DNA from: Yersinia aldovae ATCC 35236
GTDB taxonomy: Bacteria > Pseudomonadota > Gammaproteobacteria > Enterobacterales > Enterobacteriaceae
Length of the DNA stretch: 64,000 nucleotides
Assembly (NCBI RefSeq): GCF_000173735.1
Contig: NZ_ACCB01000024.1
Location: forward strand, 1 to 64,000
Direction: 5' to 3'
This document shows positions 8,548 to 19,580 of this stretch, piece by piece. How positions within the stretch are numbered: the stretch's first letter is position 1; every line of letters starts with the position of its first letter. The notes beneath the pieces are model-generated. The model was not told the DNA's origin. It searched no databases and saw only the letters and a list, made by a program, of their open reading frames with translations. Position numbers and translations under genes: made by a program.

Positions 8548-8752
8548 TTATTAATATCTAACAGTTTTGTATCGAACTATGGAAGCTATGTTTCTATCAT
8601 TCAAAAACATTTGAGATCCAGACTGAATTATTTATTTTATCTTTATGAAATTCGCCACAACTTATTTACAAAAATGTTTATTTTAATTTATTCGAAGGTT
8701 ATTACTGCACAACTTAGTGTCGTTATAAAAGGAAGTAATGAAGTGGATGTAG

Positions 8753-8905
8753 TGGCACACTAAATTTGGCCACCTGAATAGAGGTGATATCATCGCCTCA
8801 TAGTCAAAACAGGGGACACAATGACCAGAAGTAACAAACGTAATTTCAGCCCAGAATTCAAACTTGAAGCCGCACAATTAGTCCTCGATTATGAAGATGT
8901 ATACC
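8753..8905 (+). pseudogene. IS3-family element: left end and OrfA N-terminus only
   Basis: An IS3-type end (CACTAAATTTGGCCACCTGA, about 8758-8777) is followed by ATG 8821 and the start of an OrfA helix-turn-helix protein (MTRSNKRNFSPEFKLEAAQL, then VLDYED). The reading breaks off after about 26 codons, where it runs into the end of the minus-strand pRiA4b-type gene. Either IS decay or a deletion joined the two. Confidence 0.7.
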
Positions 8906-8919
8906 TTTATAGACATCAG

Positions 8920-9542
8920 TCAACGACGGCGATCCAGCCAGATCACTTCCGGTTCCAACGCTGGTGATTCGAGATTGAGTTTGCTCAGCTGCTTATTAAT
9001 TTTGTTGCGGTTGAACCGGACTGCATCCAGGCCATCAATAAAAACCCGGATATCACCGACCGTTATTGCATCATTCGCATTAACGATGGCCTCCAGAAAC
9101 ACCCACGTCTTATCTGCTTCATCCTCGGGGGTTGCTCCGGGCACAAGCCATGACCGCTAATACAAAATAGTGCTTTCAGCGTTGAGTCTTCATGAATAGC
9201 CTCAACACGAACGTCATGAAGCCAGTGCTCAAAGAAGTTGTATTCGTAGGTAAAGCGATCGCCGACATTAAAACTAAAATCATCAATCACGATCCTGAAC
9301 AGGTTATCCGGAAAGCCAATTCCACCGTCGTAAGAGATACAGTAATCTTTGCCGTAAATATGAAACTGATGAAGGTAGTCATCACCCCAGCCCTGCACGA
9401 TCTGGAAAATGAACTGAAGCGCGGTCTGCAACGTATCAGCAGCGATTTTGATGACGTAGAACTTCATAGTTGGATAACGGGGATTGTTATGAATGCAGGT
9501 TATTCTAGCCCCAGTGGGCGACTCATTTGGTGACTGCCCCAC
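8920..9542 (-). pseudogene. Plasmid pRiA4b ORF-3-like protein, frameshifted
   Basis: The first frame (to about 9130) gives FYVIKIAADTLQ...QIVQGWGDDYLHQFHIYGKDY, FSFNVGDRFTYEYNFFEHW and the cysteine region CISGHGLCP. The second frame (8920-9144) continues GATPEDEADKTWVFLEAI. Together they fit the pRiA4b ORF-3-like family (PF07929), proteins often carried by mobile elements with a 'W.H.F.I....Y' and a 'F.Y.YDFGD.W.H.' core. A frame change near 9125-9140, by a run of C's, breaks the gene. A plausible true start is ATG 9467 (MKFYVIKIAA), though the frame is open to 9542. Biochemical role unknown; it is probably dead. Confidence 0.65.
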
Positions 9543-9809
9543 GGTTTTTCATGCTATCTTACTACGACTGGTTACAGTATAAACTGTCGAACAGAAAACA
9601 GGGTGATGAACGTCTAATGCGGGCTGAAAATCAGGGGTAAATGCAGGTCGGATGATTTATAAACGCGGGTTACTACACATAGCCTGCGCTGGAAAGAAAA
9701 ACCACTGCAACCAACGGTGGTTTTCAATATTATCTGGGCTACCAACTTATTGAACTGTGGTAACTGGCTTTAAGTCGGATAAATTCCGCCGGTTTGGGTT
9801 CAGAACCCC
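9543..9809. other. Spacer, no recognisable gene
   Basis: A short plus-strand frame (about 9551-9640, starting MLSYYDWLQY) looks coding-like but too short to assign. Close to the end of the stretch GGGTTC-AGAACCC (about 9797-9809) could form a small hairpin after the minus-strand gene at 9810. Nothing else stands out. Confidence 0.3.
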
Positions 9810-10217
9810 TTATTGCGGGCGCTTAGCCAGATGTGGGCACTGCGAAGTCCATTTTACGAATTTGGCGTTATAGACAGAGTCATCGTCACTGACGAACGAG
9901 ACTTTACCCTCTTTCACGCCTTCCTTTAGCGTTCCCAGTAGGTCAGCTTGAACCGTCCGCTCATTAAACTCTTTGCCTTTTTCATCGAACGCTTTATAGC
10001 AGCCGACAAAACCGGTTAATTCAATTGGCTGTTTCATTCCATTATATACAACAACTTTAAATGTTTTTTCATACTTCGGCTGCCCTTCAACCACCACCGT
10101 ACCTTCTGAGGAGGGAATGGCCTGGATGATTAGTTTATTATGTAAATCTTCTGCTGCTACGGCAGAAAATGAAAGTAAAACAAGCGAAGAAAGAAGAACC
10201 GTATATAATTTTTTCAT
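9810..10217 (-). CDS. Exported DUF4354-type protein
   Basis: The start ATG 10217 follows a good ribosome site (AAAGGAG, 6-base spacer); an upstream in-frame ATG at 10238 would put extra residues before the signal peptide. The 135-residue product has a signal peptide (MKKLYTVLLSSLVLLSFSAV, cleavage probably after AVAA) and a mature domain with two cysteines (VGCYKAF and TSQCPHL) able to pair. It resembles the small exported DUF4354 family of Enterobacterales, whose function is not known. Likely periplasmic or secreted and beta-rich. It is monocistronic. Confidence 0.65.
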   Translation of the reverse strand: MKKLYTVLLSSLVLLSFSAVAAEDLHNKLIIQAIPSSEGTVVVEGQPKYEKTFKVVVYNGMKQPIELTGFVGCYKAFDEKGKEFNERTVQADLLGTLKEGVKEGKVSFVSDDDSVYNAKFVKWTSQCPHLAKRPQ

Positions 10218-10397
10218 TACAAACTCCTTTATGAACAACGGGTGATTTATCCCGCAACCAGATTACGGGATAAAACTTAAACCCAGTCTTAATGAATATT
10301 ACTCAACGCTTACTGCAATTATGGGGTTCAATGCCGTAACTGCCGAAAACGTTGTCACGCTTATCACTTTTTAAATGAAAGAGGCTGGCTGGTTTCT

Positions 10398-10541
10398 TTA
10401 CTCAGGGGCGATACAGGAACCGCCAAAACTCATAGCGCAAGAATCATCAGGCTTCTGATCTAGCATCCAGGTTGTGCCTTCGAAAAGTATGTTGCCCACA
10501 GCCTCCTCCCAAGGTTCTGTTACTACCAGTCTCGTGTTCAC
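10398..10541 (-). pseudogene. Short coding-like remnant of an exported protein
   Basis: The minus strand is open from a TAA near 10560 to a TAA at 10398, giving VNTRLVVTEPWEEAVGN... FEGTTWMLDQ... DDSCAMSFGGSCIAPE. It looks like the C-terminal end of a cysteine-containing protein; no convincing start, signal peptide or ribosome site is present, so it is probably a fragment. The rest of 10240-10738 is AT-rich and contains the promoter of the autotransporter gene. Confidence 0.3.
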
Positions 10542-10738
10542 TGATAAAAATCGGCTTGATGGTTAGGAGACTCAATCAACTTTTTTATCTGAGCTGACAT
10601 ATTGTGATGACAGCCCTTGGTTTATTCAGATATCACATAGATAATCATCAGATTTGTTTATGATTCATTGAGGTCAGATGTGACGTTATATTGACGTAGG
10701 AAATTATTCCTTCTTTTGTCGCACAAGGATGTATTGAT

Positions 10739-13700
10739 ATGAAAAAGCTTTTCATGACAGCTGCATTAACCGGTTTATTAGCCAGTAATAATTCGTATGC
10801 CGGAGAAAGTTATCTGGTCTATAACCCGCAAAATATTGCTGTATTTCAGGTGAGTTTCTTTAATGTTGGCGACGGCCCGTTTATGCCGGATTGGCCACAA
10901 CCTTCTGAGTCAACCTGGAATCTGGATCAGCAAAAAAAAAGAAAAAATACTCGATGCTATGCGTTACTGGGCTGAAGTTATCACCCCCAAGCTAGGGCAA
11001 TTGCCCTCCATTATCAATGTCGGTACGTTTGATGATGATAATGCCGCGGGATCCAGCGATTCAGTATCCAATGGCATTATCAGCCTGACGCAGTTGCAGG
11101 GGGCTTTGAACGGCATTGATTCCGGAGAGTTGGCCTTCGGTTCTCATGCCCAGTTCATCATGGGGAAACTGGATTTTGACGACGTTCCCTATGTTCCTGC
11201 GCAATCGCCACGCACTGGAAGGGTGGATCTGGTCAGCGTCGCTGTTCATGAACTGGCCCATGGCTTGGGCATCTCCAATATGGTTTCCGATCCGCATGTG
11301 AGGGATACATTCACCCCGGTCTTCGATACTCAGCCTTTCGGTTCCTGGGCCAGCCATCTACGGGATGATCACGGCAATCCGGCCCGACCAGGGCAGGTAA
11401 TACTGTGTCATGGATGCAGTAACCCATGGGATCCGCAAGGCTTTGATGTACGGTTAGATAAAGGCTATTTCACCGGTAGATACGTAGATGAAGTACTCGC
11501 TGGTGCCATGCCTGGCGTACCGGTGAAAACGTTGGTGGACGATGGCTCGGTCGATAATAACTATATGAGCCATATCGAGTTGAAGAACAGCATGATGAGC
11601 CACCAGAACTACCGCAATTACACAACTTTTATGGAAGCGGAACTGGCTTTGCTGCAGGACATGGGGTATCAGATTGACCGACGTAACTTCTTCGGTTTTT
11701 CGCTATATGGCGATGGACAAACGCTTACTAACCGAAATGGCTACTTTTTGCGTAATCAGCAGGGCGATGGCTATCTGGCGGGCCAATATAATACCGCGAT
11801 GCTAGGGCTAGGGCTGCATGTTTATGGCAGCAATAACCGCATTTTTCAGCAAGCGGATCTGTTGACGCAAGGGGCTGGCGGTGCCGGTATCCGTATTGAT
11901 GGGCAAAATAACACGCTGAACATAGAACCAGGAACACGCGTTTACGCCGATGGGCTTAATGGCCGTGGTATCATTTTTGCTTACGGCAAACAGCATAACC
12001 TTATTCAGCGCGGCGATATTCAGGCACTGGGAGCCAATGGCGTCGCCATCAGCTTTGATTTTGGCAATAACCTCTTAGGTAATAAGGCGGACTATCGTGG
12101 CTCCTGGATCCATACTGTGGGCTGGTATGTCGCCGCATTATTACCCGAGTTGCAGGGTGCCCTGGTAGATAATGCCGATATTAGCGGGCGGGTTGCCGGT
12201 AAAGGCGCGGCGATTTATATATCGCCAAATGCACTGGTCGGCAATATCAATATATTAAATGGTGCCCGACTGGAAGGTGATATTTACTCGGATTATAACC
12301 AGCGGGATGCCTATGGCCAGCAGCGATTGACGCAGCTTTCTTTCGGGCGGATGGCCAATGCGCAAGGGCTGGCGACGGATCAGTCGGACCCCAATTTCAG
12401 CTTGAATTACCGCGGGAATATTGAAGGTATCAATAATCTGGCGTTGAGCGCTCGCGGGGGGAAGACCTCACTTAACGGCGAACATCAGATTTACAGCATG
12501 TATATCGCTCCCGGGGCCACATTATCCGGCAACGGCGGCTACACCCTCAATCAGGAAGGTCGCTTTGTAAATGACGGCATTCTCGCGCCGGGCAATTCAC
12601 TCGGGAAAATCAATGTAACAGGCGCTTATCAACAGAGCGATAACGGGCAGTTGTTGTTGGAAGTCGATGGGCGCGGTGGGCATGACACCCTGGTGGTTGA
12701 CGGTCACGCACAATTCAACGGCCAACTGACGTTTGTGCCACAGTCGGATTGGTATGCGGCAAACTGGCGACTGGATTCGCAAGATTTGCTAAAAACCGCC
12801 TCGCACAGCGGTGAATTCAGTGTGGTGAACAGCTTGCTCCGCTCACCCACGTTGACGCTACAGACAACGTCTTTGGGAGAGGAGGGCTGGCAGCTCTCGA
12901 TGCTGCGCGCCTCTAACGCTTACAGCCAGTATGCGCCGAATGACAATGCGCGGCAGGTGGGTCAGGCGTTGGATAAAATTGTGTCGATAGCCGATTCGGA
13001 TATACAGCCGTTGTATCGTACGCTGGATTTCTCATCCGCCGATGGCGGGAGTATCAGCAATGTCTTGCAGCAACTTTCCCCAGCAGCTTACAGCGCCATG
13101 TTCGGCAGTTCCCTTAATCGTGAACAGCAGATAACGCGGATCATCAGTGGGCCTAATCCTGTCGCTACGCCGACACCGTTGGCGGAAGGCGAATGGCACA
13201 GCTTTGCCATCCCCTTTGGCGGCAGCTTCTGGCAACAGCGCCAGGGTGGCAGTGTAGGGTACGACGCTCGCAGTTATGGCATGGTGTTTGGCGCCGAAAA
13301 ACAAAACGAGCAGGACCGCAACTGGGTTTATGGCCTTCATGGTGCAGTCAGCGGCCAATCGGTGACGGTGAAATCACCAGAAACCGCAAATGGGAAAACC
13401 ACCGCTTTCAATCTGGGCATCCAGGCGCGTTATGGTGTTGAAAGGCCCGAAGGGATGTATTTATTCGGCAATGGTCGATTCGGCATTGAAGACAGCTGGC
13501 TGGATCGAAGCATTCATGTCGAAACCTATGGAGCAAGCCACCATGCCAGTTGGACTGGATTGACAGGCTCCCTTATGGCCGGCGGGGGCTATCGTTGGGC
13601 GCTGAATGATAATGCGAGCGCCGGGCCGGTAGCTTCATTAAATTACACCACATTACATCGCCCAGGCGTGACGGAAAGCGGCAATGAAGGTAGCCGGCTG

Positions 13701-14048
13701 ATGCTAGGCTCGGAGACCTTCGATTCTTTGCGATCGAGTATCGGGGGGAATGGTCACTGGATTTTACCGCTCGCTTCAGGGGCTGCAATCGCAGCCGATC
13801 TGCAGATTACTTGGGATCATGAACTGCTGGATGGCGATGTGATGCAACAAGCCTCTTTTGCCAACTACCGTAGCACAGGGTTTAGTGCCAAGAATAAGGT
13901 ATCTGGACGTGACTCACTGGGGATTAAGGCTGGAATGAGCTATAAAATCAACACCGATGTCGAGCTGGGCATCGGGATTGAAAGCGACGTATTTCGTTCT
14001 GGCTATGACTCGGTCGCGGGTAATCTTTCAGTCGCCTGGCGTTTCTGA
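10739..14048 (+). pseudogene. Metalloprotease autotransporter, frameshifted in an A9 run
   Basis: Reading through one frame change gives a protein of about 1102 residues. It has a signal peptide (MKKLFMTAALTGLLASNNSY-A), an N-terminal protease-like domain with HELAHGLGI near residue 170, a beta-helical passenger (about 330-620, e.g. GIRIDGQNNTLNIEPGTRVY) and a C-terminal autotransporter domain ending in WRF that would form the outer-membrane barrel. The signal peptide is in one frame (10739-10975) and the rest in another (open from 10863). Reading C-A9-G at 10931-10940 as A8 restores QQKKEKILDAMRYWAE. The HExxHGLGI lacks the third His or Asp of a classical metzincin, so activity is uncertain. 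If the A9 is real the product is a 78-residue stub unless slippage occurs. Confidence 0.8.
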
Positions 14049-14133
14049 TATCTGAGGATTATTCGGCTGGCTGTAATTAAATCTAGTAACTCCCCGCTTT
14101 GCCGGGGTATGCCGGGGTATGCCGGAAGAATGG

Positions 14134-14904
14134 GGCTTTGTCGCATTAAGGTGCAGGAAGATAACATGCTGTTTTTTGATGTTGCCTACCTCTGTCTCTT
14201 ATCCGAAAAGCCTTTAAGCGTCTGCATTATCCCGTCGATATTATTGCCCAGAGTGTTCACTGGTATCTCACCTATTCACTGAGTTTACGCAACCTGGAAG
14301 AGATAATGGCAGAGCGCGGGATTGTCGTTGACCATTCAACGCTGCATCGTTGGGTTATCCGTCTGGTTCCCTTGCTGGATAAGGCTTTTCGCCGACACAA
14401 GCGCACAGTAGGTCGGCGGTGGCGAATGGATGAAACCTGCATCAAAATCAAAGACCAGTGGAAATATCTCTACCGCGCGGTGGATACTTCAGGCCAAACC
14501 ATCGACTTTTTGCTGACCACCAAACGGGATGCTACAGCGGCATTACGCTTCTTTCGCAAAGCCATTCGACACCACGGCAAACCTGAAGTGGTCACTATCG
14601 ATAAAAGTGGTGCCAACAGAGCAGCGCTGACTACACTCAACACCGACAAACCCGATGAAGAAATCATCACCATCAGGCAGAACAAATATCTGAATAATTT
14701 GGTTGCGCAAGGTCACCGGAATATCAAACGACGGACGCGACCGATGCTGGGGTTCAAACCGTTTCGGCGGACACAGACGCTCCTGGCCAGCATCGAGCTG
14801 ATCCACATGATACGCAAAAGGCAGCTTGCTCACCCAACTGGATCCGCATTGTCACCGGTGGAACAATTTTATCTGTTGGTTGCCTACGCTAATGCGACAG
14901 AATC
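14134..14904 (+). mobile_element. IS6-family insertion sequence, near full length
   Basis: The element is bounded by GGCTTTGTCGCATTA (14134-14148) and its inverted partner TAATGCGACAGAATC (about 14890-14904) and holds one transposase frame. Its ends match the isolated ends at 473-488, 1375-1389, 4281-4294, 6053-6070 and 36230-36244 and the copy at 30107. It forms the left border of the siderophore region and lies in the same orientation as the copy at 30107. Confidence 0.75.
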
Positions 14905-14923
14905 ATCACTACGGAAACAATGA
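14192..14923 (+). pseudogene. IS6-family transposase, catalytic Glu lost
   Basis: The coding frame starts with CTG at 14192 where the copy at 30168 has ATG (SLIRKAF.RLHYPV follows in both), so the start codon has decayed; the first ATG is 14306. The DDE core is visible: Asp in WRMDETCIK and Asp in TIDKSGANR. The third acidic position, normally NN.VE.DH, reads NNLVAQGHRNIKRR, so the catalytic Glu and the following Asp are replaced. The reading runs past the right terminal repeat to 14923. The protein is almost surely inactive; movement would need another copy. Confidence 0.75.
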
Positions 14924-14946
14924 ACATTAACGCTGGCCATGAGCAC

Positions 14947-14997
14947 ACCTCAAAAGCCTATATTATGCATCAAATCCAACTAATTGGACGCACTACC
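14947..14997 (-). repeat. 51-bp inverted repeat, left copy, flanking the siderophore locus
   Basis: The reverse complement of this stretch (GGTAGTGCGTCCAATTAGTT, then GGATTTGATGCATAATATAG) matches 30056-30106 with about five differences. Each copy contains the palindrome TCCAA-TTAG-TTGGA. This copy lies just inside the left IS6 element, and the other lies just inside the right one. What the repeat is, an IS end, a MITE piece or a regulatory stem, I cannot say. Confidence 0.8.
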
Positions 14998-15221
14998 AAA
15001 ACTAGGGTGCCTTTATCGAAAAGTATATGTTCTACTAATTGGAGTCATTACCACTTATATCATAACATTTTAACTGGATATATATCTGGAAAATGGCTGA
15101 TCAGATTTTACTGGAAACATGCTAAAACAGTCCTCAAGTCAGTTTGACATGCAACAGTCAGATGAAATAAAACACATAAAATACATAATATTCAAATACA
15201 TATTCAACACAAGCCAATAAG

Positions 15222-15256
15222 GGTAATTATCAATATCGAAATGATAATTATTTGCA
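15222..15256 (+). promoter_or_regulatory. Fur-like site upstream of the NIS synthetase/receptor genes
   Basis: GGTAATTATCAATATCGAAA is followed by AATGATAATTATTTGC (15240-15255), which matches 13 of 16 positions of the inner Fur consensus AATGATAATCATTATC. It lies about 180 bp before the first gene, in a very AT-rich region, and fits iron repression of the whole plus-strand operon. Confidence 0.6.
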
Positions 15257-15430
15257 TCAAAAAATTTATAATGCTATATATATCCCGCCTTGGACGGAAT
15301 AATAATCGTTTTTCTTTTAACGTTAGCCAAATGACAAATAGGAATACCTAGAGCATGGATATTAATCCCTCAGGTATATCTGGGCTTATTATTCGCTGGA
15401 ATTCTACTCTTCAATAGGGACACTATAGAG

Positions 15431-17261
15431 ATGGCTTCAATGCGGAAATTCAATGATAACTATATCCAACATCTTAATGGCGAGAACTGGTCTCGTGCGA
15501 ATACCCATTTAGTTGGGAAAATACTGCGTGAATTAAGCCATGAGAAATTGATCACACCAACCCGTCTGGAAACGCAGGCGAATGGCCTTTTTCGCTATAG
15601 TTTTTGTCCCGACAGCGTTAGTTCCAATCACAACAAAATAGAATATCGCTTCAGTGCCTACCCTTATCAGCTAGATCATCTGGATATTGAAACAGATACG
15701 TTAATCAAAACCGTGGAGGGTAAACAGCAACCGCTGGATGCGTTACAACTTATCATTGAATTAAATAGCCTGCTTTGTATTTCCGAAAAGATGCTGCCAC
15801 TCTATTTAGATGAGATCTCCAGCACTCTTTATGGTCACGCATTTAAATATCACCATAATAATCTGAGTTCGACACAGTTGACTCAGGCAGACTACCAAAG
15901 CGTAGAAACAGCGATGAGCGAAGGGCATCCGGTTTTTATTGCTAATAATGGTCGCATTGGGTTTGATATTGCAGATTATGCTCACTTTGCGCCGGAAAGT
16001 GCTCATTCGATCAAACTTATCTGGATTGCGGTACACAAAAATAAAACCGTTTTTGCCAGCTTAACTGGTCTCAGTTATCAGCAGTTAATGCAGGAAGAAC
16101 TGGGGAATTACCAGACAGAAGATTTCCTCCGTCAGTTAACTTCTCGTGGCCTGAACGCTAACGACTATTTCTTTATGCCATTGCATCCGTGGCAATGGTA
16201 CGAAAGAATTGCCACTAGCTTTGCCGCCGATATAGCACGCAATGACATTGTTTATCTGGGTCAAGGGCAGGATAGCTACCTAGCTCAACAGTCAATTCGC
16301 ACATTTTTTAATATCTCTAATCCGCAAAAAAATTAACGTTAAAACGGCGCTGTCGATTCTGAATATGGGCTTTATGCGTGGGCTTTCCCCACACAGTATG
16401 ACCACCACGCCGCGAGTGAATGAATGGCTGGCAACGCTGGTTTCCCAAGACCCATTCTTTCAACAGAAAAAATTCACCATACTGCGGGAACGCGCAGCAA
16501 TGGGCTATTTCAATGATTATTTTGAAACCGCGCTGATTAAAGACAATCCGCATAAGAAAATGCTTTCAGCGCTATGGCGAGAAAGCCCAATTCCCTTACT
16601 CGCCAACCATCAGCGTTTAATGACCATGGCCTCTCTGTTGCACCGAGATAATACCGGTAACTCGGTCGTGGCCGCATTAGTTCATTCTTCTGGTTTAGCC
16701 ACAGATAAATGGATTGCACAATATCTGGATGCCTATCTTTCTCCATTATTGCACGCCTTCTTCACCTACGATCTGGTCTTTATGCCTCACGGGGAAAACC
16801 TGATGTTGGTACTGGAGAATAACGTTCCAGTACATGTGTTAATGAAAGATATCGGAGAAGAAATTGCCATTCTTAACGGCGATATAATACTGCCCGAGGA
16901 GATTAAAGATCTGCATGTCACTATCGAGGACGATATGAAGATCAATTATATTTTTCTGGATATTTTTGACTGTTTCTTCCGTTATCTCACGCCAATTCTA
17001 CAAAAAGACCTGGGACTGCCCGAACACCAATTCTGGAAATTGATAGCGGACTGCATTTATGCCTATCAGGCCCAGTATCCGGCACTGGCCGATAAATATA
17101 ACCAATTCGATCTGTTTAAAGCCGACTTTGTTCGCACCTGTCTGAATCGCCTGCAAATGGCCAATAACCAGCAAATGATCGATCTCGACGATCGGGAGAA
17201 GAATCTCAAGTTTGCCGGCACCTTAGCAAACCCGATTCATGCCTTTAAAACGGCAGGTTAA
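15431..17261 (+). pseudogene. NIS siderophore synthetase (IucA/IucC family), frameshifted
   Basis: Two abutting frames (15431-16336 and 16365-17261 open frames) together give about 609 residues, the size of NIS synthetases, which adenylate a carboxylate and condense it with an amine or hydroxylamine. Family marks include [47 protein letters not shown] and [15 protein letters not shown]. The break is at a run of seven A's (16325-16331, CCGCAAAAAAATTAAC). With six A's the reading [14 protein letters not shown] aligns residue for residue with EPLRYYVKMALSIL of the second synthetase at 23733. It is a paralogue of that gene. Y. pestis is recalled to carry a frameshift in a ysu synthetase gene; whether this is the same gene I cannot check. 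Confidence 0.8.
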
Positions 17262-17330
17262 TTAATTACGGCAGCGGCGTGGGTCGCAGCCCACCCCAGT
17301 GGCACAACCTTATATTTGGCGAAAAGAATA

Positions 17331-19580
17331 ATGAAAAGAAGTGACGGCAAGAATCAGATTCACCTGCAATCTTCGCACAGAGTTAAACCCGTGGCATGGT
17401 TTTTTGTCGCTAATTTATCGCTATTGGGTAGCGCTTATGCCGCCAGCGATAATAATAATGACAGCGAGAAGTCATCGCCGAAAAACAACGCTGAAGAAAC
17501 GACCATGACCGTAATTGCCTCGCCGCTAAACCACGCTGGCGTAACGGAAGACAGCGGCAGTTATAATACCTCTTCAATGTCTACGGCCACCGGCCTGAAT
17601 ATTTCTGCTCGCGAAACGCCACAGTCGGTCAGTATTCTGACGAAACAGCGTATGCGCGATCAAAACCTGACCAGCGTAGAAAGCGCGGTCAATAATATTA
17701 CCGGCCTGAACGTTCGCCAGTTTGATAGCGATCGCTTCGGTTTTACCTCACGCGGCATGAGTGTGAATAATATTATGCGCGACGGCGTCGCAACTTTTTA
17801 CGATACCCGTTTTAATTACGGCGATAATACGCTGGATACCGATATGTTCGATCGGATTGAAGTGGTACGAGGCGCGGCAGGTTTAATGACCGGGCCGGGA
17901 AACCCATCGGCTGTGATTAATCTGGTACGTAAACGCCCGACTCAGGATTTTCGCGGCAGCGTTTCTGCCAGCGCTGGCTCATGGGATAAATGGCGTACTA
18001 CGCTGGATCTTTCTGGTCCGCTGAATAGCGATGGCAGCGTCCGCGGGCGTTTTGTTACGGCGTATCAGGATACCCATTCTTTCGTTGACCGATACAACCA
18101 AAGCAGCAATCCATTTTACGGCATTCTGGAAGTGGATCTGACGCCAGACACCCTGCTGACCTTGGGTGCCGATACTCAACGCAATATGACCCGAGGAGGC
18201 ATGTTTGGCGGGTTGCCGCTGTTTTACAGCGACGGTGGCCGCACTCATTATGGTCGATCGGCCAGCACCGCGCCGGACTGGGCTTCTTCCGAAACTCGGA
18301 CCCAGTCGCTGTTTAGCAGCCTGCAACACCAGTTCGATAACGGCTGGAACATCAAGGGCACCTTTACTTTTGATAATGATAAACTGCTGCAAAACGTGAT
18401 GTGGGCCGATGGTTATCCGGATCGCACGACCAATATCGGCATGCGCCCAGGGAGTATGTCGCTTATTGACGGAACTCGCCGTCAACAAAACTATGATATT
18501 CAGGTTAACGGTCACTACAGTCTATTTGGGCGTCAGCATCAGCTTGGCTTTGGCTGGAACCACCAGCGCCAGAATTTTGATAACGACTATTACAATCCTG
18601 CCAATTGCAGCACCCGCAGTACTTGCCCCGGTCTGGGGGATTTTACTCAGCCGGGCTGGCAGTATCCTAAACCGATCTGGAGCAATACTCGCGCCTACGG
18701 TTCTAAAGGGCGCAACGATCAAACCGCGCAATATGTGGTGACTCAGCTTTCTCTGGACGATCCGTTAACGTTGATTCTCGGCGGCCGTTTGACCACTTGG
18801 GAAACCCAGGGCGATAACTTTGGCACGCCGCAAAATGCCAAATATAAAAATCAGTTCGTGCCATACAGCGGCCTGATTTACGACATCAACAGCAATTTTT
18901 CGGTTTATACCAGCTACACCGAAATCTTTAATCCGGAAAATCGCCGCAATCGCGATAACCAATTGTTGGACCCGATCAGTGGGCAAAACTACGAAGTGGG
19001 AATGAAAGGCGTCGCCTTCGACAACAGCATTGATTACTCGTTAGCGGTGTTTGAAATTCGTCAGGACAACATGCCGGTAGCGGATACCACCGCGCCGCGC
19101 CTGCCAGATAACAGCAGCCCTTACTATGCCGTAGACGGGACTAAAACCCGTGGTTTTGAAGCGGAAATCAGCGGGAAAGTCACTGAAAATTGGAACCTGT
19201 TCGCCGGTTACACCCAATATCATGTGCAACGGCCAAATGGGCAAACTTTCACTCCGATCACTCCGCAAAAAGTCCTGAAAGTTTTCACCACCTATACCCT
19301 GCCAGGGCCGATGAAAGACCTGACTCTCGGCGGCGGTGTCAACTGGCAAGGCAAGACCTACAGCGATGTAACCAGCCCGACCGGCGTGCAGCGCGTGGGT
19401 CAGGATAGTTTTGCGGTATACAGCCTGATGAGCCGCTATCAGTTCACTCCGCAACTGTCGCTTACGGTGAATCTGGATAACCTATTCAATCAGCATTATT
19501 ACTCGCAAATTGGTCAGTACAGCCAATACCTGATGGGCAAGCCGCGTAATGTGGATGCCACCGTGCGTTACACCTTCTGA
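17331..19580 (+). CDS. TonB-dependent hydroxamate siderophore receptor
   Basis: About 749 residues. The leader (VKPVAWFFVANLSLLGSAYA) precedes a plug domain whose start, ETTMTVIASPLN, is a TonB-box-like segment, followed by ARETPQSVSILTKQRM, FTSRGMSVNNIMRDGV and IEVVRGAAGLMTGPGNPSAV, typical of FhuE/FoxA-type receptors. The C-terminus ends VDATVRYTF, with the terminal Phe needed for barrel insertion. It binds the ferric siderophore at the surface and passes it to the periplasm with TonB energy. ATG 17331 is the likely start; a weak AAAAGA lies before it. It follows the first NIS synthetase by 69 bp and is followed closely by the binding-protein gene. It resembles the receptor of the Yersinia ysu locus. 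Confidence 0.9.
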   Translation: MKRSDGKNQIHLQSSHRVKPVAWFFVANLSLLGSAYAASDNNNDSEKSSPKNNAEETTMTVIASPLNHAGVTEDSGSYNTSSMSTATGLNISARETPQSVSILTKQRMRDQNLTSVESAVNNITGLNVRQFDSDRFGFTSRGMSVNNIMRDGVATFYDTRFNYGDNTLDTDMFDRIEVVRGAAGLMTGPGNPSAVINLVRKRPTQDFRGSVSASAGSWDKWRTTLDLSGPLNSDGSVRGRFVTAYQDTHSFVDRYNQSSNPFYGILEVDLTPDTLLTLGADTQRNMTRGGMFGGLPLFYSDGGRTHYGRSASTAPDWASSETRTQSLFSSLQHQFDNGWNIKGTFTFDNDKLLQNVMWADGYPDRTTNIGMRPGSMSLIDGTRRQQNYDIQVNGHYSLFGRQHQLGFGWNHQRQNFDNDYYNPANCSTRSTCPGLGDFTQPGWQYPKPIWSNTRAYGSKGRNDQTAQYVVTQLSLDDPLTLILGGRLTTWETQGDNFGTPQNAKYKNQFVPYSGLIYDINSNFSVYTSYTEIFNPENRRNRDNQLLDPISGQNYEVGMKGVAFDNSIDYSLAVFEIRQDNMPVADTTAPRLPDNSSPYYAVDGTKTRGFEAEISGKVTENWNLFAGYTQYHVQRPNGQTFTPITPQKVLKVFTTYTLPGPMKDLTLGGGVNWQGKTYSDVTSPTGVQRVGQDSFAVYSLMSRYQFTPQLSLTVNLDNLFNQHYYSQIGQYSQYLMGKPRNVDATVRYTF

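Noticed and set aside
9192..9533. Open plus-strand frame of 113 codons
   Set aside because: It is antisense to the pRiA4b-type pseudogene, whose residues match a known family.
9560..9590. ACAGTATAAACTGT as a LexA box
   Set aside because: The half sites point the wrong way (ACAG...CTGT instead of CTG-N10-CAG).
13032..13358. Open minus-strand frame of 108 codons
   Set aside because: It lies within the autotransporter barrel region, which has clear family features on the plus strand.
14050..14130. CCCCG/CGGGG repeats as part of an insertion site or attachment site
   Set aside because: They more likely form a terminator-like hairpin after the autotransporter; no tRNA or integrase gene is nearby to support an att site.
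17979..18515. Open minus-strand frame of 178 codons
   Set aside because: It is antisense to the TonB-dependent receptor and has no start context or known motif.
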